From Planobacterium oryzisoli (GTDB lineage Bacteria; Bacteroidota; Bacteroidia; Flavobacteriales; Weeksellaceae): DNA of 64,000 nucleotides. The notes beneath the pieces were generated by a model, which was not told where the DNA came from, ran no database searches, and saw only the letters and a program-made list of their open reading frames with translations. Positions 37,503 to 45,507 of the stretch are shown in pieces; position 1 is the stretch's first letter, and every line of letters starts with the position of its first letter. The position numbers and the translations under genes were made by a program. The DNA lies in assembly GCF_015354315.1 (NCBI RefSeq), contig NZ_JADKYY010000002.1, positions 1-64,000 on the forward strand. The letters run 5' to 3'.

Positions 37503-37817
37503 ATGTTTACACCTAATTTGCAACATGAAAATACAGTAACCAAAGTACTTGATGCTTTGGAGACTATCCGTCCGTTTTTGAACAGGGACGGAGGGGATAT
37601 AGAACTTGTCGACGTGGAGCAAAGCAAGGTCTTTGTGAAACTTCAGGGAAATTGCAATGGTTGTCCAATGAGTTTTTCTACGATGAAGCTTGGTGTGGAA
37701 AATACTATTAAACAATTTGCCCCGGAAATAACCGAAGTCATCAATGTAGGAGATTCAACTCCTTCAGCACCTCCAGCAGAAACTATACAGGAGGTAGATG
37801 AAGGTACACTACTTTAA
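37503..37817 (+). CDS. NifU C-terminal domain (Nfu-type) Fe-S protein
   Basis: This 104-residue protein is a stand-alone Nfu domain: LDALETIRPFLNRDGGDIELVDVE (the start of the fold, about 14-37) and the cluster-binding CNGCPMSFSTMKLGVE (CxxC at about 54-57). Nfu proteins hold and transfer [4Fe-4S] clusters. Its position four bases after mrp makes a likely two-gene Fe-S delivery operon, in which this protein supplies the CxxC that Mrp lacks. Confidence 0.93.
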   Translation: MFTPNLQHENTVTKVLDALETIRPFLNRDGGDIELVDVEQSKVFVKLQGNCNGCPMSFSTMKLGVENTIKQFAPEITEVINVGDSTPSAPPAETIQEVDEGTLL

Positions 37818-37832
37818 TAAAAATCTAAAATT

Positions 37833-37863
37833 AAAGCATTTCTATTCGGAAATGCTTTTTTTT
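37833..37863. terminator. Terminator after the mrp-nfu operon
   Basis: Perfect arms AAAGCATTTC/GAAATGCTTT (37833-37842 and 37849-37858) with a 6-base loop and eight T. The stop codon of the opposite-strand gene lies in the loop. Confidence 0.9.
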
Positions 37864-38243
37864 GGAGCTCTTCCAGCTTCAAGTATAGGTAGGTTTCCTT
37901 CTGTGGGAATGTAGATGACCGTTTTGTCGTTCAAGTTATTTTGCTGTCGTACCCAAAGGTATTGGATGTATTTCTCAGAAAGCGCGCCATTTTCAATTTT
38001 AATGGCAGCTGCAGCTCCTTTGGCTCTTTCAATCTCTGCTTGGGCATTGAGTTTCTCCGCTTCCAGGTTCGCCTTTGCTTCCTCTATCTTAATTCTTCGA
38101 TTTTGTTCGGCTTTTGCAAATTCGGCTTTCCCTTCCATTTCCTGTGACCATACCCTATATTGGGGATAGCCCCAAAGAAATACAATCAGGAATAAAAAGC
38201 CGATTGCTATGATGGGTATTAGAGCTAGTTTGGTAGTCTTCAT
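37842..38243 (-). CDS. Membrane-anchored SPFH-tail-like coiled-coil protein
   Basis: The 133-residue protein has one N-terminal transmembrane helix (about 8-28, IPIIAIGFLFLIVFLWG), then an alanine- and glutamate-rich helix (about 38-95, EGKAEFAKAEQNRRIKIEEA). A C-terminal segment ends IYIPTEGNLPILEAGR. That layout matches the C-terminal part of SPFH/stomatin-type 'membrane protease subunit' proteins without the SPFH domain itself. I use the ATG at 38243 rather than an in-frame TTG at 38261. It is a single gene, 35 bases downstream of ppx on the same strand. Function is unknown. Confidence 0.72.
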   Translation of the reverse strand: MKTTKLALIPIIAIGFLFLIVFLWGYPQYRVWSQEMEGKAEFAKAEQNRRIKIEEAKANLEAEKLNAQAEIERAKGAAAAIKIENGALSEKYIQYLWVRQQNNLNDKTVIYIPTEGNLPILEAGRAPKKSISE

Positions 38244-38277
38244 GAGTTTTGTTTTTTTCAAAGTTACTAAATTCGAG

Positions 38278-39177
38278 TTAGTTATTCCTTGCGTTATCAG
38301 AACTTAGTTGCTTGTACATTTGGTGGATCAGACCATCTGCTACGGAGATTTTAGGTACATAAATTTTTGATATCTCACTTAGTTCCATCACAGTAGTGAA
38401 AATCTTAAGGGCTGGTACTAGTACGTCCGCGCGATCCTCGCGTAAGTGGTAGCGAAGCATACGCTGCTCCACACTTAAAGGTTCCAATTCTTTCAAATAA
38501 TTTCGTAACGTTACTAGTGATAGGGGTTTCCCTTCCTTTGTTTTACTGATAGAAAATAATTTATTGATATTTCCTCCAGAACCAATCGCTACCAAGGGTG
38601 CATGCGGAGCAATATGCTGGGAGATCTGTTGTTTTAACTCTTGCCACTGCAAGGGTGTATCGAGGTTATTTAGTAGTCGAATGGTACCAATGTTAAAAGA
38701 TTGTTTGTACATCAGTTCCTGATTTTTAAAATACATCAATTCAGTGGATCCTCCACCAACGTCAATATATAGATATCCGTATTGTGAATCCATTTTTTCT
38801 GCAATATGATTCTCATAGATCAAAGAGGCTTCTTCATCACCTGATATTATTTCTATCTGGATTCCACTCTCTTGCTCTACTTTTTCAATGAGTTCTTGAC
38901 CATTGGAAGCATCACGCATAGCGCTGGTTGCACATGCCCGGTAGTGCTCGATCTTATAAATCTTCATTAAGTCTGAAAACACCTTCATTGAACTTAACAG
39001 CATTTCCTCCCTATCTGCACGAATCTTACCGTGCAAAAACACATCCATCCCAAGTCTAAGTGGTATACGCAGCAGGTTTAGTTTAGTGAACTCCGCTTCT
39101 CCATTCTCTAGCGGGGTAATTTCATTAATTAATAAACGGGCGGCATTACTTCCTATATCAATTGCGGCTATTCTCAT
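38278..39177 (-). CDS. ppx: Ppx/GppA-type exopolyphosphatase
   Basis: Ppx/GppA phosphatases degrade polyphosphate from its ends or hydrolyse pppGpp. The 299-residue protein contains the two domains of the ASKHA fold: phosphate-1 motif IDIGSNAARLLI (about 6-17) and phosphate-2 motif YIDVGGGSTELMYF (about 135-148). It lacks the long C-terminal HD domain of E. coli Ppx, as is usual in this phylum. It lies 31 bases downstream of ppk, so synthesis and breakdown of polyphosphate are probably encoded in one operon. Confidence 0.92.
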   Translation of the reverse strand: MRIAAIDIGSNAARLLINEITPLENGEAEFTKLNLLRIPLRLGMDVFLHGKIRADREEMLLSSMKVFSDLMKIYKIEHYRACATSAMRDASNGQELIEKVEQESGIQIEIISGDEEASLIYENHIAEKMDSQYGYLYIDVGGGSTELMYFKNQELMYKQSFNIGTIRLLNNLDTPLQWQELKQQISQHIAPHAPLVAIGSGGNINKLFSISKTKEGKPLSLVTLRNYLKELEPLSVEQRMLRYHLREDRADVLVPALKIFTTVMELSEISKIYVPKISVADGLIHQMYKQLSSDNARNN

Positions 39178-39208
39178 GTGAAATTGAATTTTTTATAAAA
39201 AAATGGAT

Positions 39209-41269
39209 TTACGTTTTATTGTGTAAATATCTGAAAATCTCTATTTGCGATCGAAACTCAGAAAGGTCGTTTATAACATACCGGTTTTTTAATTTGTTAT
39301 CAAGAATTCGGGCCTTTGTATTGTCCTTGAGTTGGATTTGTAAAATATCCCAAAGTTCCTCCTTAATCTGTGGGTTAGTAATTTTTGCTGCTGCCTCAAT
39401 GCGGTAGTCTAAATTTCGGGTCATCCAATCTGCTGATGAGATATAAGTGTCCTTTGCTCCTTTGTTCCAAAAAACCATCACACGTGCGTGTTCCAGGTAT
39501 TCGTCCACGATACTTATTGAAAAAAGTTTCTCTTTAAATTCTTTCTGATTCACAGCACAAAATATTCCTCGAACTATCAATTGAATCTTAACACCGGCAG
39601 TAGCAGCTTCATACAGTTTATCAATAAGTCCTTTATCGCTTAAGGAGTTTACTTTTACCAAAATGAGGTTTTTTCTCCCCGCTTTGGCTTCAGTAATTTC
39701 TCTGTTTATTTGCCATTCTATTTTAGCTCGCATATGTTCGGGACAAACCAGTAAAGAAGAACATGCATTAAGTTCTTCCACTATGTCCTCCGTAGGCTTT
39801 TTAAGTACTTGGAATATTTTATTAATATCAGCCATGATCTTCCTATCCGAAGTCAGAAGCAGGTGGTCCCCGTAAATTCGGGCTGTCTTTTCATTGAAAT
39901 TGCCGGTACTGACAAAACCGTATTGAAGTGTCTTGTTGTTTACCCTTTTTTTGATAATACAGAGCTTAGCGTGTACTTTTTTGTTAGGAATACCCAGTAA
40001 AACCTGAATGCCTTCAATTTCTAGTCGCTCTTTCCATTTTAAATTGTTTTCTTCGTCAAATCGCGCCCTTAACTCCAGCATTACAGTTACCTTTTTGCCG
40101 TTACGAGCAGCATTAATAAGTGCATTGACAATTTTTGAATTGGACGCTAAACGGTATGCAGTGATGTGGATAGTTTTCACATCCGGATCCATAGCAGCCT
40201 CACGAAGCAGGTCAATTACAGGTGTAAATGTGTGGTACGGAAAACTAAGAAGCACATCTTTTTCGATAACTACATCTGTGACGCGCGCCGCACTACGGAA
40301 CGCGGGGTGAAGAAAAGAACTCCTTTCCTTGGGTCGCGGTACGGGAGTAAAGATATCAGGGAAATCCATAAAATGCTTGAAATTGTGGATTTTGTGTCCC
40401 GGGATTATGCTGTCTTTAGCCGTAAGGTTAAGTTTTCTAATAAGAAATTCCAATAAAGCAGGGTCCATCTTTTGGTCGAATACAAAGCGCGTTGGTTTTC
40501 CTTTCCTTCTGTTTTTAACCGCTTTTTCAATTTTCTGCGCAAGGGTTGTTCGGATATCATTGTCAATGTCGAACTCCGCATCTTTGGTGATTTTAAAGCA
40601 GTGTGCTTTAAACTCATCGTAACCAAAATAAGAAAATATGTGGGCAAGATTGGTTATGATAACATCTTCGAGCAACATGACATTCTTCTCGTTCTTCTCA
40701 CTTGGAAGTAATACGAAACGCCCCAATAATCTGGAAGGGACTTCAATGAGCGCATAATTACTTCTGTATTGAAACATTTTGTTGCGCATAGCAATGCCGA
40801 TGTAAAGACTTTTATCTCTTAAATAGGGCATTGGTGTGTTTTCATTTAGAAGGATTGGTATTACATTGCTTTCCACTTCATTGTCGAAATATTGCACCAC
40901 AAATTCCCGCTGTCTTTTAGTAAGATTCTCTGGAGTTTTAATAAAAACATTCTGAATCTCCATCTCCTTTTGTATTTCTTCCCACGTACGATTGAAAGCC
41001 TCTTGCTGGGTAATGACAATCTCATTTATTTTCTTCAATATTTTTGGCGGGGGTTGAAAGAAAGAATCGGAGATGAATTTTTCTTTAAAATCCATTGCAC
41101 GTTTAAGACCCGCGACGCGAACTCGGAAAAACTCATCAAGATTATTGGAGAATATTCCTAAAAATCGAATTCTCTGCGCCAAAGGCACATCCTTATCCAT
41201 TGCTTCCTGCAGTACTCGCTCGTTAAATGCAAGCCACGTAATATCGCGCGGATTGTATTGTTCAGCCAT
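39209..41269 (-). CDS. ppk1: Polyphosphate kinase 1
   Basis: PPK1 makes inorganic polyphosphate from ATP. The 686-residue protein has the expected four parts: an N-terminal helical domain beginning with YNPRDITWLAFNERVLQEA, a head domain, and two phospholipase-D-like catalytic domains. The autophosphorylated histidine is in NKKVHAKLCII near 428-438. The second catalytic segment, YGFVSTGNFNEKTARIYGDHLLLT, is near 450-473. It is upstream of ppx on the same strand and divergent from the Crp/Fnr regulator gene. Confidence 0.96.
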   Translation of the reverse strand: MAEQYNPRDITWLAFNERVLQEAMDKDVPLAQRIRFLGIFSNNLDEFFRVRVAGLKRAMDFKEKFISDSFFQPPPKILKKINEIVITQQEAFNRTWEEIQKEMEIQNVFIKTPENLTKRQREFVVQYFDNEVESNVIPILLNENTPMPYLRDKSLYIGIAMRNKMFQYRSNYALIEVPSRLLGRFVLLPSEKNEKNVMLLEDVIITNLAHIFSYFGYDEFKAHCFKITKDAEFDIDNDIRTTLAQKIEKAVKNRRKGKPTRFVFDQKMDPALLEFLIRKLNLTAKDSIIPGHKIHNFKHFMDFPDIFTPVPRPKERSSFLHPAFRSAARVTDVVIEKDVLLSFPYHTFTPVIDLLREAAMDPDVKTIHITAYRLASNSKIVNALINAARNGKKVTVMLELRARFDEENNLKWKERLEIEGIQVLLGIPNKKVHAKLCIIKKRVNNKTLQYGFVSTGNFNEKTARIYGDHLLLTSDRKIMADINKIFQVLKKPTEDIVEELNACSSLLVCPEHMRAKIEWQINREITEAKAGRKNLILVKVNSLSDKGLIDKLYEAATAGVKIQLIVRGIFCAVNQKEFKEKLFSISIVDEYLEHARVMVFWNKGAKDTYISSADWMTRNLDYRIEAAAKITNPQIKEELWDILQIQLKDNTKARILDNKLKNRYVINDLSEFRSQIEIFRYLHNKT

Positions 41270-41370
41270 TATTTAGATTTTGCTTAAAAATAAGGATTAT
41301 AGCCGGAAAAATAATGTTTTTTGCAGAGTTCAAAGCACATTATGCGTCCGTAAATCTCTTATATATTTAG

Positions 41371-41378
41371 TATATTTG
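41371..41378 (+). promoter_or_regulatory. -7 box of the Crp/Fnr regulator promoter
   Basis: TATATTTG matches TAnnTTTG, 23 bases before the ATG at 41402. No FNR-like palindrome is seen in this promoter region. Confidence 0.5.
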
Positions 41379-41401
41379 GAATTAACCTAAATTCGTCTAG
41401 G

Positions 41402-42007
41402 ATGCCATTTATTATAGATGACGAAATGCTCATTAACACAAGTGCGGAAGTTAAAATGTTCTTTAAAGGGGATACAGTTGCACGTGAAGGCGAGTGCTCC
41501 TCATTTTTTCTGTATTTAAAGTCAGGTGAATTAAGTGTTTTTAATTTCACCCAGGACGGAAAGGAATTTTTACAACACAAAGTGATTGCAGGTAATTTTT
41601 TCGGTGAGCCAGCGGTGCTGCTGGAGAAGCCATTTCCTGGCCATGTGGAAGTAGCTTCTGAGAAAGCGACTTTAGTAAAGTTTACGCGAGATCGGCTTAT
41701 AGCTTTTTTACTCGAAAATCCTGAGCGAATGCTTGACTTTACAATCTCAGTAGCGGAGAAGTCCATTCGTAAGAGCCATTCGCTTAAGAACATCGTCTTT
41801 CTTAACCCTGAGGAGCGTATACTACATCAATTAAGGGACTACAAAAAAGAACACAATTGCTGTCCAACAGAAAAGATGTTGATAAGTCTTACCCGCAAAG
41901 AGATTTCTCATATGACGGGTCTTCGTATAGAGACCATTATCCGGACGGTAAAAAAAATGGAGAAAGAGGGGAAACTCGAGATAAAGAGTGGCAAAATATA
42001 CCTTTAG
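41402..42007 (+). CDS. Crp/Fnr family transcriptional regulator
   Basis: The 201-residue protein has an N-terminal cyclic-nucleotide-binding-type beta barrel (about 15-110), a dimerisation helix (about 112-130) and a C-terminal winged helix. The recognition helix contains GLRIETIIRTVKKME, with Glu177 and Arg181. These correspond to the Glu and Arg that contact the TGA core in CRP and FNR, while the FNR serine between them is Ile180. It lacks the N-terminal cysteine cluster of oxygen-sensing FNR (Cys only at 32, 153 and 154), so it is more like DNR/NnrR-type sensors; the ligand is unknown. Its place at the edge of the nos island makes it the best candidate to bind the nearby palindromes. Confidence 0.92.
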   Translation: MPFIIDDEMLINTSAEVKMFFKGDTVAREGECSSFFLYLKSGELSVFNFTQDGKEFLQHKVIAGNFFGEPAVLLEKPFPGHVEVASEKATLVKFTRDRLIAFLLENPERMLDFTISVAEKSIRKSHSLKNIVFLNPEERILHQLRDYKKEHNCCPTEKMLISLTRKEISHMTGLRIETIIRTVKKMEKEGKLEIKSGKIYL

Positions 42008-42008
42008 A

Positions 42009-42022
42009 ATGATTGAAATCAT
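42009..42022. promoter_or_regulatory. FNR-like palindrome upstream of the 42058 membrane protein gene
   Basis: ATGAT-TGAA-ATCAT is a perfect palindrome of 5-base arms with the FNR spacing of four. It starts 2 bases after the regulator's stop and its centre lies 29.5 bases before the -7 box at 42045, about -42 from the expected transcription start. That position is typical of class II activation. Confidence 0.65.
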
Positions 42023-42044
42023 ATACTTAGTACGATAATCGCTT

Positions 42045-42052
42045 TAATTTTG
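42045..42052 (+). promoter_or_regulatory. -7 box of the 42058 gene promoter
   Basis: TAATTTTG matches TAnnTTTG and ends 5 bases before the ATG at 42058, so the mRNA may be leaderless. No -33 box is evident, in line with activator dependence. Confidence 0.5.
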
Positions 42053-42057
42053 ATCGA

Positions 42058-43305
42058 ATGAATAAGTTAGATTTTTGGATGCGTTTTTCAGTGATAAACT
42101 TTGCTGTCGTAGCATTGCTTGGGGTTTTAATGCGTTATAAGATAGCATTTTCACTTCCGATGCTTGACCAGAAGCATTTGCAGGAAGCTCATTCTCATTT
42201 TGCGTTTTATGGCTGGGTAACACAAGTTATTTATGTACTTGTATTAAGATATTTAGTTAAGAACAATGCGACTGCAGATTTGCAGAAATATAAGGTGTTA
42301 CTATGGATTAATCTTGCAGCTTCGTATCTTATGGTGGTCAGCTTTGTGTACGGTGGGTACTTCTGGTTGTCCATAGCGGCGTCAACCGCCGCGTTATTGG
42401 TAAGTTTTGTGATGTTGTATTATCTTTCCCGTGACTTTAAAGCGGTCACGGAATTTTCGAAGCATTGGTTTATAGCTGGACTTTGGTTTGCGGCACTTTC
42501 CTCTATAGGAGTTTTCACCTTAAGCTTTATGACAGCAACAGACCAACTTAGTCAAACACTGTACCTTGCCAGTACTTATTACTTTTTGCATTTTCAGTAT
42601 AATGGATTTTTCATTTTTAGTTGTATAGGACTATTAGTAAGCCGTTTAAATCACTATGGAGCTGGTCTGCCTATTGAGAAGCATAGAATGATATTCATTT
42701 TGATGGTTCTGGGTTGTATTATAGGCTTTGGGCTATCGGTATTATGGATGAATTTGCCGTTATGGCTACTTTTAATAATTACTCTTGGCACTATTGCGCA
42801 AACAGTGGCTAGTTTTATTCTTTTTCAATCGATAATTGCCCAGTGGAACTTGATCACAAAGAGAATATCCAAGACGCAGCAACTTGTATGGATCTATGTA
42901 GGATTTGCATTTGCAGTAAAAATCTTGCTGCAACTAGGATCTAATATTCCCCAAGTAAGTGAGTTTGCTTTTGGATTTAGAAATGTGGTTATTGCGTACT
43001 TACATCTGGTGCTCTTAATGTGCATTTCTATTTATTTGCTAAACGAAATTTTAGCAACCAACCGATTTGGATTCAGCAAGTCCATGTGTATTGGCTTGTA
43101 TATAGTGCTGGTTGGAATAGTACTTAACGAAGCGGTACTTGGATTGATGGGTGTTCTCTCTATTAAATACATCGCATTGCCAAATTCACAGTATATGCTT
43201 TTTGCGATTTCTGTGCTTATTCTTCTAGGGCTTCTGCTAATGGTGTACGCAATGTATAGGACAGAAAAGAAGCCGCATACAACAGCGGCTTCACAAAACA
43301 CATAA
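42058..43305 (+). CDS. Polytopic membrane protein, distant heme-copper-oxidase subunit I-like (possible b-heme protein)
   Basis: The 415-residue protein has about twelve transmembrane helices. Histidines sit where heme-copper oxidase/nitric oxide reductase subunit I places heme or copper ligands: His45 and His47 in helix 2 (EAHSHFAFYGWV), His178 in helix 6 (YYFLHFQYNGFF) and His316 in helix 10 (VIAYLHLVLLM). The tandem histidines of helix 7 and the second His of helix 10 are missing, so an oxygen- or NO-reducing centre looks unlikely, while a low-spin b heme (His45/His316) is conceivable. It could also be compared with NnrS. The gene sits between the Crp/Fnr regulator and the nos operon and has an FNR-like site. 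The fold assignment is inference. Confidence 0.6.
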   Translation: MNKLDFWMRFSVINFAVVALLGVLMRYKIAFSLPMLDQKHLQEAHSHFAFYGWVTQVIYVLVLRYLVKNNATADLQKYKVLLWINLAASYLMVVSFVYGGYFWLSIAASTAALLVSFVMLYYLSRDFKAVTEFSKHWFIAGLWFAALSSIGVFTLSFMTATDQLSQTLYLASTYYFLHFQYNGFFIFSCIGLLVSRLNHYGAGLPIEKHRMIFILMVLGCIIGFGLSVLWMNLPLWLLLIITLGTIAQTVASFILFQSIIAQWNLITKRISKTQQLVWIYVGFAFAVKILLQLGSNIPQVSEFAFGFRNVVIAYLHLVLLMCISIYLLNEILATNRFGFSKSMCIGLYIVLVGIVLNEAVLGLMGVLSIKYIALPNSQYMLFAISVLILLGLLLMVYAMYRTEKKPHTTAASQNT

Positions 43306-43326
43306 AAATTAAACCATAAAAAAGTA

Positions 43327-43878
43327 CTATTCTGGCAAAATTACTCCGTCTACTACATGGACAATACCGTTTGATGCTGGTACAGAAGCTAGGATATTAA
43401 TCTTTCCATTTACAGTGGGTTTTCCATCTACCATGGTGATGGTTAAGGATTTCCCGTCCACCATTCCTAGTTTTTGACCGTCCGAGAACTGATCGGTTTT
43501 GATAACACCAACGTAGGTATGGTGGCTTAATATATCGCCCAGTTTACTGTTATTTTCTTCCTTCAACAAATCTTCTACAGTTCCTGCGGGAAGTTTATCA
43601 AATGCCTGATTGGTAGGTGCAAACACGGTGAATGGCCCTGCATTACTTAATGAAGTTGCTAAACCCGCAGCCTGAACTGCTTTAACCAGGGTGGATAAAT
43701 CCGGGTTACTACTGGCAAGTTTTACCACATCCGGTGCACTTTCTTCATCTACAACCGCCTCCTGTCCTTTTGGAGTGGTTGTCTCCGTACTTTGTGTGGT
43801 ATCGGATACCTGAGTACTTTTTTCACAGCTTACTGTAAATAGAACCAGCGATACCAATGCGATTGAGATTTTTTTCAT
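43327..43878 (-). CDS. Fasciclin-domain lipoprotein
   Basis: The 183-residue protein has a lipoprotein signal (Cys at 18, FTVSC), a Thr/Glu-rich linker to about 50, and one FAS1 domain. The FAS1 marks are SNAGPFTVFAPTNQAFDKLPAG near 102-123, ILSHHTYVGVIK near 141-152 and the final NGIVHVVDGVILPE. FAS1 domains mediate adhesion or protein contacts. It is downstream of nosY on the same strand with a 122-base gap holding an FNR-like palindrome. That suggests a separate but co-regulated transcript; its role in N2O reduction is not known. Confidence 0.9.
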   Translation of the reverse strand: MKKISIALVSLVLFTVSCEKSTQVSDTTQSTETTTPKGQEAVVDEESAPDVVKLASSNPDLSTLVKAVQAAGLATSLSNAGPFTVFAPTNQAFDKLPAGTVEDLLKEENNSKLGDILSHHTYVGVIKTDQFSDGQKLGMVDGKSLTITMVDGKPTVNGKINILASVPASNGIVHVVDGVILPE

Positions 43879-43990
43879 AGAATTAAATTTTTTGGTTGTT
43901 ACTCTAAATCAGATCGTTGAACTGAAGTAAAGTTAGAATTTATTCTATCTTGAAAATTATGCTTTAGGTCATATTTTGAAGTAGTAAGCG

Positions 43991-44004
43991 ATGATTTTTA
44001 TCAT
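43991..44004. promoter_or_regulatory. FNR-like palindrome upstream of the fasciclin gene
   Basis: ATGAT-TTTT-ATCAT is a perfect palindrome of 5-base arms with spacing four. It overlaps the last codons of nosY and lies 113 bases before the fasciclin start on the minus strand. The matching -7 box is weak (TAATTTTC at 43952-43959). Confidence 0.6.
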
Positions 44005-44768
44005 AAGTCCTTTTTATTGAATTTTAGGAGGGACCATAGAAAAGGAAGAAGCACCCATAACGTGAGAATAACAACGGATATGCCCATACCTTTTCCGCTT
44101 CCAAAGACATTCTTAAATACTGCTCCTGCTTGACCAAGCATTGCGGCAACATCTAATTGAAGCAGAACAAAGATTCGGGAAAGTCCTATGGGATTTATGG
44201 CAGCTAGGGTGGCCATAATGCTTTCTATGGGATAATCCTGAAACTGAAACATCATAACTAGTAAAATTCCATCGTAAATTATAGCAAAGAAAAGCCACAC
44301 GAATATTGCCAAACCAATGCCTACTGCCTTATCTCGAGAAAAAATAGCACATAACATTGCAAGCGCCGCAAAAATTAAGGAAAGGAAAATCCCTATAATG
44401 ATTACAGAAAAGCCCGTTTCCAGGGATGAGTACAGGAATATGGGTACCACGCATCCCACTAAAAATGCGAGTATAAGTGCCAGCGCCAAGCCCAGGAAGA
44501 TGTTGAGCCAAACACGGCTTCGTGGTATGGGTTGACTTAATAGTAATTCAATGAATTGGGAACTGTTGTAAACGTATATGGTTGAAAATATTACACTTAC
44601 CAATGGTACGACTAGAAGAATTACGTTCAGAAGGCTAAGTGTAGCTTTTGTGAAATTACTTTCCAAACCTAAAGTACTCCACGACAGAATAAAGAGGAGA
44701 ATGGTATAGACAATTATTATTTTGCTTTTAAGTATATCAAAAAAGATAAATCTAGAGATCCGGTTCAT
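44001..44768 (-). CDS. nosY: NosY-type ABC transporter permease
   Basis: NosY is the membrane part of the ABC system needed to build the copper centre of nitrous oxide reductase. The 255-residue protein has six transmembrane helices and the ABC-2 permease order. It carries the coupling segment SQFIELLLSQPIPRSRVWLNIFLG (about 71-94), a common NosY feature, and IFSRDKAVGIGLAIFVWLFFA near 142-162. Its start overlaps the nosF stop by one base. It is the last gene of the compact nos operon. Confidence 0.92.
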   Translation of the reverse strand: MNRISRFIFFDILKSKIIIVYTILLFILSWSTLGLESNFTKATLSLLNVILLVVPLVSVIFSTIYVYNSSQFIELLLSQPIPRSRVWLNIFLGLALALILAFLVGCVVPIFLYSSLETGFSVIIIGIFLSLIFAALAMLCAIFSRDKAVGIGLAIFVWLFFAIIYDGILLVMMFQFQDYPIESIMATLAAINPIGLSRIFVLLQLDVAAMLGQAGAVFKNVFGSGKGMGISVVILTLWVLLPFLWSLLKFNKKDL

Positions 44769-45478
44769 TACTGAATTGTTTTTAAGATTGAAATTATTCC
44801 TTCAGAAATTTTGTCCTTGCCGGTTTGTGTCTTTAAATCCTGTGCACTTTGATGAACTAGCACCTTTCCTTCATTCATAAAAACCACTTCGGTGAGAATT
44901 TCATCTAGCTCACTAAGTAGATGCGAAGTAATAAGTATTAATTTACCTTTATTTTTTTCCTTAATTATTTTTTGCTTTAGTATTTCAGCTGCCAAAGGAT
45001 CTAATCCGGCTGTAGGCTCGTCCAGTATGATAATGTCTGGATTAAAAAGAAATGCCAAGACTGCAGACACTTTTTGTGTGGTACCGCCTGAAAGAGTGCG
45101 CATCTTTTTTTGATAAAGCTTTTCAAGTTCAAAGGATTCAAGTAATTCGTAATCGTAATTGTGTTCTTTGGTATTTCGTGCATCCTTAACCATATTTATG
45201 GTTTGTTCGATGCTGAGATTTTCAGGATACCGGCCTATCTGCGGCATATAGCCAATGGATTTTCGGTATTGGTACGAATCATTTATGTTTTCACCTTTTA
45301 CAAATATTTGTCCTTCTTCCACAACATTGAGGCCCAGAATACATTTTATTAGTGTCGTTTTACCACAGCCATTTGGGCCTATCAAGGCAATAGCATTTCC
45401 AGTATTAAATTGCAGCTGCACATTTTGAAGTGCAGTAAAACGGTTAAATTTCTTAGTCAGATTTTTAATTTCTATCAT
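44768..45478 (-). CDS. nosF: NosF-type ABC transporter ATP-binding protein
   Basis: NosF hydrolyses ATP for the NosFY complex, which acts with NosD in copper-sulfur centre assembly. The 236-residue ATPase has Walker A ALIGPNGCGKTTLIKCILGL near 31-50, the signature TLSGGTTQKVSAVLAFL near 130-146, Walker B DIIILDEPTAGLDP near 151-164 and the switch histidine in ITSHLLSE near 184. It lies between nosD and nosY, with a 29-base gap to nosD and a 1-base overlap with nosY. Confidence 0.94.
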   Translation of the reverse strand: MIEIKNLTKKFNRFTALQNVQLQFNTGNAIALIGPNGCGKTTLIKCILGLNVVEEGQIFVKGENINDSYQYRKSIGYMPQIGRYPENLSIEQTINMVKDARNTKEHNYDYELLESFELEKLYQKKMRTLSGGTTQKVSAVLAFLFNPDIIILDEPTAGLDPLAAEILKQKIIKEKNKGKLILITSHLLSELDEILTEVVFMNEGKVLVHQSAQDLKTQTGKDKISEGIISILKTIQ

Positions 45479-45507
45479 TGCTTACATTCTTGGAACCCAA
45501 AAGGGTC

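Noticed and set aside
37842-38243. Prophage remnant suggested by the SPFH-tail-like protein
   Set aside because: No other phage gene lies nearby; neighbours are ordinary chromosomal genes (nfu, ppx).
41359-41793. 144-codon frame antisense to the Crp/Fnr gene
   Set aside because: The plus-strand frame encodes an intact Crp/Fnr protein with a promoter box; the antisense frame has no recognisable feature.
42058-43305. Functional NO reductase or terminal oxidase subunit
   Set aside because: The tandem histidines of helix 7 and the second helix 10 histidine needed for the binuclear centre are missing, and no partner cytochrome subunit is adjacent in the same operon.
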